This document shows, one piece after another, positions 9,432-19,082 of a stretch of DNA of 64,000 bases; positions within the stretch are counted from its first letter, which is position 1; the number at the start of each line of letters is the position of its first letter. The position numbers and the translations under genes were made by a program. Below the pieces are notes generated by a model. The model had not been told where the DNA came from and did not search any database. It worked only from the letters and a program-made list of their open reading frames with translations. This stretch comes from Paenibacillus albicereus (GTDB taxonomy: Bacteria > Bacillota > Bacilli > Paenibacillales > Paenibacillaceae), in NCBI RefSeq assembly GCF_012676905.1, contig NZ_CP051428.1:1293001-1357000 (forward strand), written 5' to 3'.

Positions 9432-11472
9432 GCCGGGCAGCGGCTACGACGCTTGGCTCGGCGCGCCTCCGGCGAGCGGAGATGCCCGGCGGCAGGCGCT
9501 GGATCGCATGGCGTTCCTCCATGCCCCCGAGGAGGCGGCGCCGATCCGGGCCGCGCTGGCGGAGCTGCGCGCCGCGGCGATCGCCCTGACCGGCCGCGAG
9601 CCTCGGCCGGAGCCGGCGCCAGAGGGCGGCCGCGGCATCGTGCTCGGCACGCCGGCCGGCTGCCCCGAGGCGGCGGCCGCCTGGGACGGCCTGCCGGATG
9701 ATCCGGCAGGCGAGAGCTACCGCCTCGTCGAGCGCGGCGGCATCGTCGTCGTCGCCGGCTCCGGTCCGGCCGGCGTGCTGTACGGCGCGTTCCACCTGCG
9801 CCGCCTGCTGCGCTCGGGCGCGCCTCTGGGCGGGCTCGACGTCGCCGAGCGGCCGGCGAATGCGCTGCGCATGATCAACCAATGGGACAACGCCGACGGC
9901 AGCGTCGAGCGCGGCTATGCGGGCCGCTCGATCTTCTACCGGGACGGCGAGTTCGTCCGGGACCGCACGCGCATCCGCGACTACGCCCGCCTGCTCGCCT
10001 CGGCCGGCATCAACGCGCTGGCGATCAACAACGTCAACGTGCATGCCCGCGAGACGCGCTTCATCGGCGAGGAGGACCTGCCGAGCGTGGCGGCCGTGGC
10101 CGACATCCTGCGCGGCTGGGGCATCCGCCTGTACCTGAGCGTCAACTTTGCCGCGCCGGTCGAAGGCGGAGGCCTGGACACGGCCGACCCGCTCGACGAG
10201 GAGGTGCGGAGCTGGTGGCGCGAGGCGGCGGACCGCGTCTACCGTTACGTCCCGGACTTCGGCGGGTTCCTCGTCAAGGCCGACTCGGAATTCCGGCCCG
10301 GCCCGTTCACGTACGGCCGCGACCATGCGGACGGCGCCAACATGCTGGCGGACGCGCTCGCGCCGCATGGCGGCCGGGTCGTCTGGCGCTGCTTCGTCTA
10401 CGACTGCCGCCAGGACTGGCGCGACCGCGTCACGGACCGGGCGCGGGCGGCGTACGACCATTTCATGCCGCTCGACGGCCGTTTTCGCGACAACGTGTTC
10501 CTGCAGGTGAAGAACGGCCCGATGGACTTCCAGGTCCGCGAGCCGGTGTCGCCGCTCATCGGGGCGATGCCGCGCACGAACCTGCTCGTCGAATTCCAGA
10601 TCGCGCAGGAGTACACGGGCCAGCAGCGGCATCTGTGCTACCTCGTGCCGCAGTGGAAGGAAGCGCTCGACTTCGACACGCAGCGGAAGGGCGAAGGCTC
10701 GACCGTGAAGCGGATCGCGAGCGGCGAGCTGCACGGCCGCCCGGCGGGAGGTCTCGCCGCCGTCTCCAACATCGGGGACGACGCCAACTGGACCGGGCAT
10801 CTGCTCGCGCAGGCGAACCTGTACGGCTTCGGCCGCCTCGCCTGGCAGCCGGAGCTGTCCGCAGAGGCGATCGCCCGGGAGTGGGCGGAGCTGACGCTGG
10901 GCGACCGCCCGCAGGCGGCGGATGCCGTCTGCGGCATGCTGCTGCGGTCGTGGAGCATCTACGAGTCGTACACCGCTCCGCTCGGCGTCGGCTGGATGGT
11001 CAAGCCGCATCATCACTACGGGCCGGATGTCGACGGCTACGAGTATTCGATGTGGGGCACGTACCATTTCGCCGACCGCGACGGCATCGGCGTCGACCGC
11101 AGCTCCGCAAGCGGCACCGGCTACGCGGCGCAGTACGGCGAGCCGGTCGCCCGCCTCTACGAGTCGCCGGAGACGACGCCCGACGAGCTGCTGCTGTTCT
11201 TCCACCATGTGCCGTACACGCATCGGCTGCGATCGGGCAAGACGGTCATCCAGCATATCTACGACTCCCGCTTCGAGGGAGCGGAGCGTGCGCAAGGGCT
11301 GCTCGAAGACTGGGAGTCGCTGCGCGGCCACGTGCCGGAGCCGGCGTTCTCCGAGACGCTGGAGCGGTTCCGCCATCAGGCGGAGCATGCGCGCGAGTGG
11401 CGCGACGTCATCAACACGTATTTCCGGCGCAAGAGCGGCATGCCGGACGAGCGGGGCCGCACGATCTACTAG
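9412..11472 (+). CDS. aguA: GH67 alpha-glucuronidase
   Basis: A 686-residue enzyme that removes 4-O-methyl-glucuronic acid from the non-reducing end of aldouronates released from glucuronoxylan. Conserved GH67 blocks are clear: [20 protein letters not shown] near 146, [21 protein letters not shown] with the catalytic acid Glu near 290, and the general-base regions [12 protein letters not shown] and [12 protein letters not shown]. No signal peptide is seen, which fits cytoplasmic processing of imported aldouronates. The ATG at 9412 lies inside the end of the GH52 gene with GGAGG upstream. The Nif3-like gene follows after 85 bases. Confidence 0.95.
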   Translation: MRHAQAEPGSGYDAWLGAPPASGDARRQALDRMAFLHAPEEAAPIRAALAELRAAAIALTGREPRPEPAPEGGRGIVLGTPAGCPEAAAAWDGLPDDPAGESYRLVERGGIVVVAGSGPAGVLYGAFHLRRLLRSGAPLGGLDVAERPANALRMINQWDNADGSVERGYAGRSIFYRDGEFVRDRTRIRDYARLLASAGINALAINNVNVHARETRFIGEEDLPSVAAVADILRGWGIRLYLSVNFAAPVEGGGLDTADPLDEEVRSWWREAADRVYRYVPDFGGFLVKADSEFRPGPFTYGRDHADGANMLADALAPHGGRVVWRCFVYDCRQDWRDRVTDRARAAYDHFMPLDGRFRDNVFLQVKNGPMDFQVREPVSPLIGAMPRTNLLVEFQIAQEYTGQQRHLCYLVPQWKEALDFDTQRKGEGSTVKRIASGELHGRPAGGLAAVSNIGDDANWTGHLLAQANLYGFGRLAWQPELSAEAIAREWAELTLGDRPQAADAVCGMLLRSWSIYESYTAPLGVGWMVKPHHHYGPDVDGYEYSMWGTYHFADRDGIGVDRSSASGTGYAAQYGEPVARLYESPETTPDELLLFFHHVPYTHRLRSGKTVIQHIYDSRFEGAERAQGLLEDWESLRGHVPEPAFSETLERFRHQAEHAREWRDVINTYFRRKSGMPDERGRTIY

Positions 11473-11557
11473 GGCTTGCCGTGGGGGCGACGGTCCTGGC
11501 GGGAGCCGGGCGAAAGCTCCTATGGCGAAAGACGAGCCATATAAGGAGGAGCTGTTC

Positions 11558-12499
11558 ATGCCATGGACGATCGGAGAGGCCGTACGCCGCATCATGCAGC
11601 CGGACCTGGAGGCGGAAGGCCTCGGCAGACCGGACGGCCCGACTGGAGTCGGCAGCCCGCCCGCAGCTGGCAGCGTGCCGGCTGCCGGCAGCGTACCGGC
11701 ATCTGGCAGCGTGCCCGCAGCCGGCGATATGCCCGGAGCCGGCAGCCCGCCGCCGCCGCGCGGCGGCTCGGACGGCCTGCTCGCCGGCGATCCGGAGCGG
11801 ACGCTGGCCGGCATCGCCGTATCGTTCGCCGCGTCGGTGGACGCGCTGGAGCGGGCGCGGGACGCCGGGGCGAACCTGCTCGTCGTCCACGAAGGCCTCT
11901 ACTTCAGCCATCATGCGGATGCCGCCTGGACGGCGGACAGCGGGGCCGCGCAGGCGAAGCGGCGCTGGATCGAGGCGAGCGGCATGGCGGTTTTCCGCTG
12001 GCATGACGGGCCGCACCGGCTGCGGCCGGACCTCATCACGGAGGGGCTCGTGCGCCGGCTCGGCTGGGCGGACGCCGTCCATCGGACGCTGCCGGAGGCG
12101 ACGATCGTCCGGCTGCCGGAGCCGGTGAGCGCGATGGAGGCGGCGGAGCGCGCCAAGCGGACGCTCGGCGCGCGCGGCGTGCGGGCGGCCGGCGACCTGG
12201 CTCATCCGTGCCGCACGGTCGCGGTCACGGCCGGCTATCGCGGCGGCGGCGAGCTGGCCGCCCGGCTGTACGAGCAGCATGGCGCGGAGCTGCTGCTCGC
12301 GGGCGAAGGGCCGGAATGGGAGGCGCCGGAGTACGTGCGGGACGCGGTCCGGCTCGGTCGCCGCATCGCGCTCCTGTACGTCGGGCACGCCGCCAGCGAG
12401 CAGCCGGGCATGGAGCTGGCCTCGGAGCGGATCAGCAGGATGCTGCCGGGCGTGCCGGTTCAATTTCTGAACGAACGGGAAGGAATCGAGACCATCTGA
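11558..12499 (+). CDS. Nif3-like dinuclear metal centre protein with a low-complexity insertion
   Basis: A 313-residue member of the Nif3/YqfO (GTP cyclohydrolase I type 2-like) family. Family blocks are LAGDPERTLAGIAVSFAAS, GANLLVVHEGLYFSHH and a C-terminal LLAGEGPEWE. His and Glu in these blocks would bind the two metals. The ATG at 11558 is chosen because AAGGAGG lies at 11543-11549 and the protein then begins WTIGEAVRRIMQP, the normal N-terminus. Between residues about 25 and 65 sits a Pro/Gly/Ser/Ala-rich insert with hexapeptide repeats (GSVPAA). Its place between aguA and the GH8 gene suggests a role in the xylan pathway, but no reaction is known to me. Confidence 0.82.
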   Translation: MPWTIGEAVRRIMQPDLEAEGLGRPDGPTGVGSPPAAGSVPAAGSVPASGSVPAAGDMPGAGSPPPPRGGSDGLLAGDPERTLAGIAVSFAASVDALERARDAGANLLVVHEGLYFSHHADAAWTADSGAAQAKRRWIEASGMAVFRWHDGPHRLRPDLITEGLVRRLGWADAVHRTLPEATIVRLPEPVSAMEAAERAKRTLGARGVRAAGDLAHPCRTVAVTAGYRGGGELAARLYEQHGAELLLAGEGPEWEAPEYVRDAVRLGRRIALLYVGHAASEQPGMELASERISRMLPGVPVQFLNEREGIETI

Positions 12500-12511
12500 G
12501 GGGGAATCGGC

Positions 12512-13672
12512 ATGACGGAAGCGAGAACGGGAGTAAGAAACGGAGCGTTCCATACCGGGACCTACCGCAACGTATTCCGCGAGGCGGGCTACGGGGAGGA
12601 GGAGATTGCCGCGCGGCTCGCGCAGACATGGCGGGAGCTGTTCGAGGAAGGCGACGAGACGCGCATCTACTACGAGACGGATGACGGGATGGGCTACCTG
12701 CTCGATACGGGCAATCTCGACGTGCGCACCGAGGGCATGTCCTACGGCATGATGATGGCCGTGCAGCTCGGCCATAAGGACACGTTCGACCGCATCTGGC
12801 GCTGGAGCTGGCAGTACATGCACATGAAGGAAGGACCGGGAGCCGGCTACTTCGCCTGGTCCTGCCTGCCGGACGGCACGCGCAACTCGAACGGCCCCGC
12901 TCCCGACGGAGAGGAGTACTTCGCGCTCGCGCTGCTGTTCGCCTCGCATCGCTGGGGCGACGGCGAGCATCCGCTCGACTACGGCGCCAAGGCGCGCGAG
13001 CTGCTGAGCGTCTGCATCCACAAGGGCGAGGACGGCGCCGGCGATCCGATGTGGAATCCGGACAACAAGCTCATCAAGTTCGTGCCGAGCGCGGAATACA
13101 GCGATCCGTCCTATCATCTGCCGCATTTCTACGAGCTGTTCGCGCTCTGGGCCGACCCCGCGGACCGGCCGTTCTGGCAGGAGGCGACGGAGGCGAGCCG
13201 GGCGTACATCCGCCTGTCCTGCCATCCCGAGACGGGGCTCTCGCCCGAATACGCCCATTACGACGGCACGCCCAACGACGAGCGCGGCTACGGCAAGTTT
13301 TTCAGCGACGCCTACCGCGTCGCGGCCAACATCGGGCTCGACTGGGAATGGTTCCGCGCCGATCCGCAGCAGCCGGCCATCGCCGGCCGCATCCAGTCGT
13401 TTTTCGCGGACAAGGAGCCGGACGACTATCGGCGCTACTTCATCGACGGGACGCCGCTCGAAGAGAAAGCGCTTCATCCGGTCGGGCTGCTCGCGACGAA
13501 CGCGGCCGCCTCGCTGGCGGCGGGCGGCGAGCTGGCGCTCGAGACGGTCCGCCGCTTCTGGGAGACGCCGGTTCGGACCGGCGAGCGCCGCTATTACGAC
13601 AACTGCCTCTACCTGTTCGCCATGCTGGCACTGAGCGGGCGCTACCGCATCTGGATGCCGGAGCGCGGATAG
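12512..13672 (+). CDS. GH8 reducing-end xylose-releasing exo-oligoxylanase
   Basis: A 386-residue enzyme with near full-length similarity to Bacillus halodurans Rex (EC 3.2.1.156), which releases xylose from the reducing end of xylo-oligosaccharides. The catalytic acid is Glu74 in DVRTEGMSYGMM and the expected base is Asp266 in FFSDAYRVAANIG. There is no signal peptide. Start ATG at 12512 has GAGGGG seven bases upstream, and it follows the Nif3-like gene by 12 bases. With GH52 working from the other end it would complete cytoplasmic breakdown of xylo-oligosaccharides. Confidence 0.95.
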   Translation: MTEARTGVRNGAFHTGTYRNVFREAGYGEEEIAARLAQTWRELFEEGDETRIYYETDDGMGYLLDTGNLDVRTEGMSYGMMMAVQLGHKDTFDRIWRWSWQYMHMKEGPGAGYFAWSCLPDGTRNSNGPAPDGEEYFALALLFASHRWGDGEHPLDYGAKARELLSVCIHKGEDGAGDPMWNPDNKLIKFVPSAEYSDPSYHLPHFYELFALWADPADRPFWQEATEASRAYIRLSCHPETGLSPEYAHYDGTPNDERGYGKFFSDAYRVAANIGLDWEWFRADPQQPAIAGRIQSFFADKEPDDYRRYFIDGTPLEEKALHPVGLLATNAAASLAAGGELALETVRRFWETPVRTGERRYYDNCLYLFAMLALSGRYRIWMPERG

Positions 13673-13744
13673 CGGCGAGTCCGGCAGGCTCCGCCATAGC
13701 TGCGCCATACGGATCGATTCCATTCAAGCGGAGGAGGAGTGGCC

Positions 13745-15343
13745 ATGCACAAGGTCATGCTCGTCGACGACGAAGGGTACGCGCGGCAAGGACTGAAGAC
13801 GATGATCGACTGGAAAGGCTGCGGCTACGAGGTATGCGGCGAGGCGGAGGACGGCGAGGAGGCGCTGCGCCTGATCGGCGAGCTGTCGCCGGATCTGGTC
13901 ATCACCGATATCCGCATGCCGGAGGTGAGCGGGCTGGAGCTGATCCGATCCGTGCGCGAGCAGGGCAACGAGCGCGTCAAGTTCATCATCGTCAGCGGCT
14001 ACGGGGATTTCGCCTACGCGCAGCAGGCGATCAAGTTCGGCGTCCGCGACTTCATCCTGAAGCCGGTCGACGACGTGGAGGTGACGGACGCGCTGCGGGA
14101 GCTGGCCGGGCAGATCGAGAAGGATGCGCGCGAGGCCGGAGCGGCCGTCCCGCCGATCCGCTCGGCGCTCGACAAGCTGCTGCGCGGCGAGCCGCCTCGG
14201 GACGCAGGGACGGCATACGCCCGCCTGCTCGGCGTGCCGGAGCGCGCCCCGTGCGGCTATCTGCTCGTCGAGGCGCACCCGTCCCCGGACGCAGTCAAGG
14301 CCGGCGCCGACAATGCCGAGGCGGAGGCGGACGCTCAAGGGGAGGACCGCCTCGCCGAGGCGATCTCCGCCGCTGCGGCCGCGCTCGGGCTGAAGCATGA
14401 CCCGAGCTGCGTCGACCGGTCCGCGCCGGGCTTGTACGGCTTCCCCGTGCATCCCGATCCAGCCGCCGGAGCGGCGCTCGAAGGGCTGGCGGAGCGGCTG
14501 GCGGTCCGTCTCGGCGCCCGGCTGGGCCGGCTGTTCACCGTCTATGCGGGCTGTCCGGCCGAGTCGCCGTCCGGGCTGCGCGCCTCCCGGCAGGAGGCGC
14601 TGGAGGCGATGCAGTACCGGTTCGCCTACCCGGAGCGGCGCGCGTTATGCCGAAGCGCCTTGAACGGGGAGGAGCTGAGGCGGATGGAGCTGGAGCCGTC
14701 CGAGCATGCCGCTCTGAACGAGCGGCTTGAAGACGGCGATCCGCTCCGCCGGCAGGAAGCGGTGCGCCGCCTCTTCGAGCGGTTCCGGGAGCAGCGCTTC
14801 GCCCCGGATGCGGTCCATCACGCGCTCAGCCGCTTCGCGTTCAGCGCGATCGCCGCGATCCGCTCGCTCGGCGGCGACGAGAAGGAGCTGCGCTCGCTCG
14901 AGCCGCTGCTCGCCTGGCGCGAGGAGCCGGTCTCGCCGGACGGCCTGCGGGAGCGGTTCGCGGCCTTCGCCGAAGAGAGCCAGGAGCTGGCGAGCCGGCT
15001 GCGGAGCCGCAGCGCCAAGGGAGACATCGCTCGCATCAAGCAGTACATCGACAGCCGTTTTCACGAGGACATCAGCCTGAAGAGCATCGCGGCCCGCTTC
15101 TACCTCAATCCGGTCTATCTGGGGCAGCTGTTCAAGAAGAGCTACGGCGTCTACTTCAACGATTACCTGCTCCAGCTGCGCATCCAGCAGGCGAAGCTGC
15201 TGCTGCGGCGGACCGACAAGCGGGTGTACGAGATCGCCCGCTCCGTCGGCTTCGACAACCCGGACTACTTCATCTGCAAGTTCGAGAAAGTCGAGGGCAA
15301 GTCGCCGACCTCCTACCGCAACGAGCTGAAGACGAGTTCATGA
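13745..15343 (+). CDS. YesN-like response regulator with AraC-type DNA-binding domain
   Basis: A 532-residue response regulator. The N-terminal receiver domain has acidic residues Asp8-Asp9 and phosphoacceptor Asp55 (VITDIRMPE), and Lys near 104. A variable middle region follows. A C-terminal AraC HTH spans about 435-530 (ISLKSIAARFYLNPVYLGQLF; VGFDNPDYFICKFEKVEGKSP). ATG at 13745 is preferred to an in-frame GTG six bases upstream because GGAGGAGG lies at 13730-13737. It pairs with the YesM-like kinase directly downstream and probably activates the importer genes that follow. Confidence 0.9.
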   Translation: MHKVMLVDDEGYARQGLKTMIDWKGCGYEVCGEAEDGEEALRLIGELSPDLVITDIRMPEVSGLELIRSVREQGNERVKFIIVSGYGDFAYAQQAIKFGVRDFILKPVDDVEVTDALRELAGQIEKDAREAGAAVPPIRSALDKLLRGEPPRDAGTAYARLLGVPERAPCGYLLVEAHPSPDAVKAGADNAEAEADAQGEDRLAEAISAAAAALGLKHDPSCVDRSAPGLYGFPVHPDPAAGAALEGLAERLAVRLGARLGRLFTVYAGCPAESPSGLRASRQEALEAMQYRFAYPERRALCRSALNGEELRRMELEPSEHAALNERLEDGDPLRRQEAVRRLFERFREQRFAPDAVHHALSRFAFSAIAAIRSLGGDEKELRSLEPLLAWREEPVSPDGLRERFAAFAEESQELASRLRSRSAKGDIARIKQYIDSRFHEDISLKSIAARFYLNPVYLGQLFKKSYGVYFNDYLLQLRIQQAKLLLRRTDKRVYEIARSVGFDNPDYFICKFEKVEGKSPTSYRNELKTSS

Positions 15344-15359
15344 CGGAAAGGATGACCCC

Positions 15360-17147
15360 ATGCGATTCAGCTTGAACCACGTCCGGCTCCGCAAGAAGAT
15401 GCTCATCGTCTACGTCGTCTGCGTGCTCGTTCCGATCGTGCTGACGAACATCGTCTTTTATCAGGTGACGACCCACAACGTCCGCCAGCAGAAGCTGAGC
15501 GACATCTCGGCGGCCATGGACCAGGTCCGGCGCGACTTCCTCGACCAGATGGATGTCGCGGCCGGAATTTCGTCTATTTTCTATACCGACGCCAGGTTCA
15601 ACGAGGCGATCGAGCGGTCCTATGCGACCTCCTCCGACTATGTGGACGCCTACTATGCGGACATCTATCCGACGATGTACCGCTATTCGCCGATCTACAA
15701 GGCGATCCGCGACGTCGCCGTCTACAGCGCCAATCCGACGATCGTCGGCGGCGGCGGCATTCGGCCGATCACCGAGGAGGTGGAGGCCGCCTCCTGGTAC
15801 CAGGCGCTCGCGCTCGGAGGAGGGGGCGGCACGCCGATCGTCGTCCGCAGCGTCAGCCAGACGTCCCACGGACCGGAGACGGTGTTCAGCTTCGTGCGCC
15901 GCCTCGACTATTTCGGCGAGAAGCACGGCCGCTATCCGATCCTCAAGATCGACATCGGCTACGGCGCCATCAGCGCGCTGCTGCGCAATGCGACGCTCCA
16001 GGGGGACGTCTATCTCGTCGGAGGAGACGGCCGGATCCTGACGGCGGCGGGCAGCGCGGAGCGGCAGCAGGAGCTCGCGGCATTTCGCCCCGAAGCGCTC
16101 GCCGCAGACGCGATCTCGGTGCGCAAGCCGATCGACAACGTCGACTATTTGCGCGGCTGGAGCATCGAAGGCGCCTTCCCCGAGCACCGGGTGCTGCAGG
16201 ACGTGTACAAGTCCCGCAACCTGGTCGTCTATCTCGCCCTGCCGAACGTCATCGTGCCCACGCTCGTCATCCTCTGGTTCACCCGCTCGCTCAGCTCGCG
16301 GCTCGCCCGCATCCTGCACCAGATGAAGAGGGTGCGCAACCATTCGTTCGAGCCGGTCGCTCCGCCCGACTACCGCGACGAGATCGGGCAGCTTACCCGC
16401 GAGTTCAACCGCATGACGCTGCAGATCAAGAGCCTGATCGACGACGTCTACCTGGCCGACATCCTGCGCAAGGATCTGGAGATCAAGCGCAACCAGGCGC
16501 AGCTGCACGCCTTGCAGAGCCAGATCAATCCGCATTTCCTGTTCAACGCGCTCGAGACGATCCGCATGCGCAGCCTCATCAAGAAGGAGGAGGAGACGGC
16601 CAAGATCATCCACAACATGGCCAAGATCTTCCGCCGCTCGCTCTCGTGGGACCGGGACTGGATGACCGTTCGAGAGGAGCTTGAGCTGATCCACTGCTTC
16701 CTCGAAATCCAGAAGTACCGGTTCGGCGACAAGCTGGACTATGCCGTCGAGGCGGATGACGAGGCGCTGGAATGGCTCGTGCCGAAGATGTCCGTGCTGC
16801 CCTTCGTCGAGAACGCCAGCATCCACGGCATCGAGAAAAGCAAGCGCGGCGGCAGCATCCGGCTGCTGTTCCGCGTCGAGGGCAGCGCGCTCGTCGCCGA
16901 GGTCGCGGACGACGGCGCCGGCATGGAAGCGGAGGAGCTGGAGGCGATTCGCGGCAGCCTGGAGCGGGATGAGCCGTTCGGCGACCATGTCGGCATCCAG
17001 AATGTCTATCGCCGGCTGCGCCTCTACTACGGCGAGCGCTTCGAGCTGCGGATGGACAGCGTCCGCCGCAAGGGCACGAGCGTGCGCATCCGGCTCCCGC
17101 GCCGCGGCGAGGAAGGTCCGTCCGACGAGCCCGGCGGCAACTCCTAA
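15360..17147 (+). CDS. YesM-like sensor histidine kinase
   Basis: This 595-residue membrane kinase has a first membrane segment at about 14-34, an extracellular sensor region, a second segment near 290-310, a HAMP linker, then the His_kinase block QINPHFLFNALETIRMRSL and an ATPase domain (FVENASIHGIEKSKRGG, DDGAGM, VGIQNVYRRL). It would sense an extracellular oligosaccharide or the loaded binding protein and phosphorylate the YesN-like regulator, whose gene ends 16 bases upstream. Confidence 0.92.
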   Translation: MRFSLNHVRLRKKMLIVYVVCVLVPIVLTNIVFYQVTTHNVRQQKLSDISAAMDQVRRDFLDQMDVAAGISSIFYTDARFNEAIERSYATSSDYVDAYYADIYPTMYRYSPIYKAIRDVAVYSANPTIVGGGGIRPITEEVEAASWYQALALGGGGGTPIVVRSVSQTSHGPETVFSFVRRLDYFGEKHGRYPILKIDIGYGAISALLRNATLQGDVYLVGGDGRILTAAGSAERQQELAAFRPEALAADAISVRKPIDNVDYLRGWSIEGAFPEHRVLQDVYKSRNLVVYLALPNVIVPTLVILWFTRSLSSRLARILHQMKRVRNHSFEPVAPPDYRDEIGQLTREFNRMTLQIKSLIDDVYLADILRKDLEIKRNQAQLHALQSQINPHFLFNALETIRMRSLIKKEEETAKIIHNMAKIFRRSLSWDRDWMTVREELELIHCFLEIQKYRFGDKLDYAVEADDEALEWLVPKMSVLPFVENASIHGIEKSKRGGSIRLLFRVEGSALVAEVADDGAGMEAEELEAIRGSLERDEPFGDHVGIQNVYRRLRLYYGERFELRMDSVRRKGTSVRIRLPRRGEEGPSDEPGGNS

Positions 17148-17185
17148 ACTTTTTAGGGTAGAAGCTAAAGTTTGAAGGGGTGCCG

Positions 17186-17199
17186 CTAAAGCGCTTTCG
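17186..17199 (+). promoter_or_regulatory. Possible cre site before the binding-lipoprotein gene
   Basis: CTAAAGCGCTTTCG matches the cre consensus TGWAANCGNTNWCA at 11 of 14 positions and contains the palindrome AAAGCGCTTT. It lies 66 bases upstream of the solute-binding protein gene. Weaker than the site at 7246, but the same locus makes catabolite repression plausible. Confidence 0.45.
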
Positions 17200-17264
17200 C
17201 TTTAAGATGAAAGTGCTTACACAACAGGCTGACATTCACGGACGATAGGAAGGGGAGCAAAGAG

Positions 17265-18986
17265 ATGGTCAAGACGAAAAAAAGCTTGCTGGTCCTCGCC
17301 GTAGCGATGGCCACGGCGCTGGCGGGCTGCAGCGGCGGCAACGGCGGCAACGCCGGCAACGCGGGCAATAGCGGAGGATCGGCAGCCCCGGAAGCATCGG
17401 CGAACGCAGGCTCGGGCGGAGAGGCGGCCGCAGCGAAGGAGCCGGCTACGTTCACGTATTTCAACGCCGGCGCCCAGGTTCCGAACATCGACTCCAACAA
17501 AACGAAGATCGGCAAGCTGCTGGAAGAGCAGACCGGCGTCAACTTCAAGCTCCAGTACCCGGTCGGCGACGTCAATACGAAGATCGGCACGATGATCGCG
17601 AGCGGCGACTATCCGGACGTCCTCTCCCCGGACACGGCCATCGACAAAGTGCTCGACGCCAAAGCGTTCATCCCGCTGAACGAGCTGATCGAGAAGCATG
17701 GCCCGAATCTCCAGCGCGTCTACGGTCCGTACATGAACCTGATGAAGGCCGAGGACGGCAACATCTACTTCCTGCCGTTCAGCCCCGTCGTAGGGGAATA
17801 CATCTCCAACCCGACTATCGAGCAGGGCGCGTTCTTCATCCAGCGCCGCGTGCTGAAGGAAGCCGGCTATCCGAAGATCAAGACGCTGGACGAATACTTC
17901 GACCTGATCGAGACCTACCAGGCGAACAACGCCGGCGAAAAGCTGACCGGCTTCACCTCGCTCATCTACGACTGGCGCACGATGGGCATCTTCAACCCGC
18001 CGATGCATCTGGCCGGCTATCCGAACGACGGCGACGTCATCGTCGACATGGCGAGCCACGAGGCAAAAGCGTACTCGAACACCGACAACACGAAAAACTG
18101 GCTGAAGAAGCTGAACGAGGTCAACAGCAAAGGGATTTACGACGAGTCCTCGTTCGTCAACAACTATGACCAGTACCTGGCGAAAATCTCCTCCGGCAGC
18201 GTGCTCGGCTTCTTCGATTACGGCTGGCAGGTGAACCAGGCGCTGCAGAACATCAAGAAGACGGGCAACGACGACATCGACTACATGCCGCTGCCGATCG
18301 TGTTCGACGGCGTCGAGAAGGACCAGTACCTCGACCCGCCGTCCTTCGTCAACAACCGCGGCGTCGGCATCACGACGTCGGCCAAGGATCCGGTGCGCAT
18401 CATCGAGTTCTTCGACAACATGCTGAAGGAAGAGAACCAGGTGCTGATCCAATGGGGCGTCAAGGGCGAGGAGTACGAGGTGGACGACAAAGGCCGCTAC
18501 TACCGCACGCCGGAGCAGATCGAGATGCTCAAGGACAACAAGACGCAGGAAAGCATCGGCTTCTCCTACTTCAACTACAGCTGGCCGATGTACGGCGGCG
18601 GCTCCACGCTGTCCGACGGCAACTCCTTCAACGCCGGCCGCCAGCCGGAGGTCGCGCAGGCTTCGTTCACCGAGGGCGACAAGCTGATTCTCGAAAAATA
18701 CGGCGCGAAGACGTTCTCCGACCTGTTCGCGAAGCCGGACGAGCGTCCATGGTATCCGGCTTGGAGCATTTCGCTGGAGCAAGGCTCGCCGGCGCAGATT
18801 TTCACGCAGAAGTCCAAGGACCTCAAGCTCAAATACTTCTCCAAGCTCGTGCTGGCGAAGCCGGAGCAGTTCGACGGAATCTGGGAGGATTACCTCAAGG
18901 AATTCAACAAGCTCGACGTGAAGGCCTACGAGGATACCATGACCAAGGAAGTCGCCGCGAAGATCGCCAAGACGCAAGGCAACTAA
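17265..18986 (+). CDS. Extracellular sugar-binding lipoprotein of an ABC importer (LplA-like)
   Basis: A 573-residue family 1 solute-binding protein. The N-terminus is a lipoprotein signal with lipobox LAGC (Cys22), then a Gly/Asn/Ser/Ala-rich linker and an LplA-like binding domain (FTYFNAGAQVPNIDSNKTKIG onward). GGAAGGGGAG precedes the ATG. Given GH67, GH52 and GH8 in the same locus, the ligand is probably an aldouronate such as methylglucuronoxylotriose. This is inferred from context, not from binding residues. A terminator-like hairpin separates it from the permease genes. Confidence 0.88.
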   Translation: MVKTKKSLLVLAVAMATALAGCSGGNGGNAGNAGNSGGSAAPEASANAGSGGEAAAAKEPATFTYFNAGAQVPNIDSNKTKIGKLLEEQTGVNFKLQYPVGDVNTKIGTMIASGDYPDVLSPDTAIDKVLDAKAFIPLNELIEKHGPNLQRVYGPYMNLMKAEDGNIYFLPFSPVVGEYISNPTIEQGAFFIQRRVLKEAGYPKIKTLDEYFDLIETYQANNAGEKLTGFTSLIYDWRTMGIFNPPMHLAGYPNDGDVIVDMASHEAKAYSNTDNTKNWLKKLNEVNSKGIYDESSFVNNYDQYLAKISSGSVLGFFDYGWQVNQALQNIKKTGNDDIDYMPLPIVFDGVEKDQYLDPPSFVNNRGVGITTSAKDPVRIIEFFDNMLKEENQVLIQWGVKGEEYEVDDKGRYYRTPEQIEMLKDNKTQESIGFSYFNYSWPMYGGGSTLSDGNSFNAGRQPEVAQASFTEGDKLILEKYGAKTFSDLFAKPDERPWYPAWSISLEQGSPAQIFTQKSKDLKLKYFSKLVLAKPEQFDGIWEDYLKEFNKLDVKAYEDTMTKEVAAKIAKTQGN

Positions 18987-19007
18987 GAACAGGCTGAATG
19001 GTTTCGG

Positions 19008-19041
19008 ACCGGACCGGGTCAGTCGCACCGGTCCGGTTTTT
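19008..19041 (+). terminator. Intra-operon terminator/attenuator between binding protein and permease genes
   Basis: Arms 19008-19015 and 19030-19037 pair perfectly (8 bp, extendable by two), followed by a T run at 19037-19041. It lies 22 bases after the lipoprotein gene stop. Partial termination here would raise binding protein over permease, as is common in such operons. Confidence 0.75.
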
Positions 19042-19082
19042 GCCGATCGGCCTGCCGGTTGGATAGGAGAGGAGAGTTTGCG

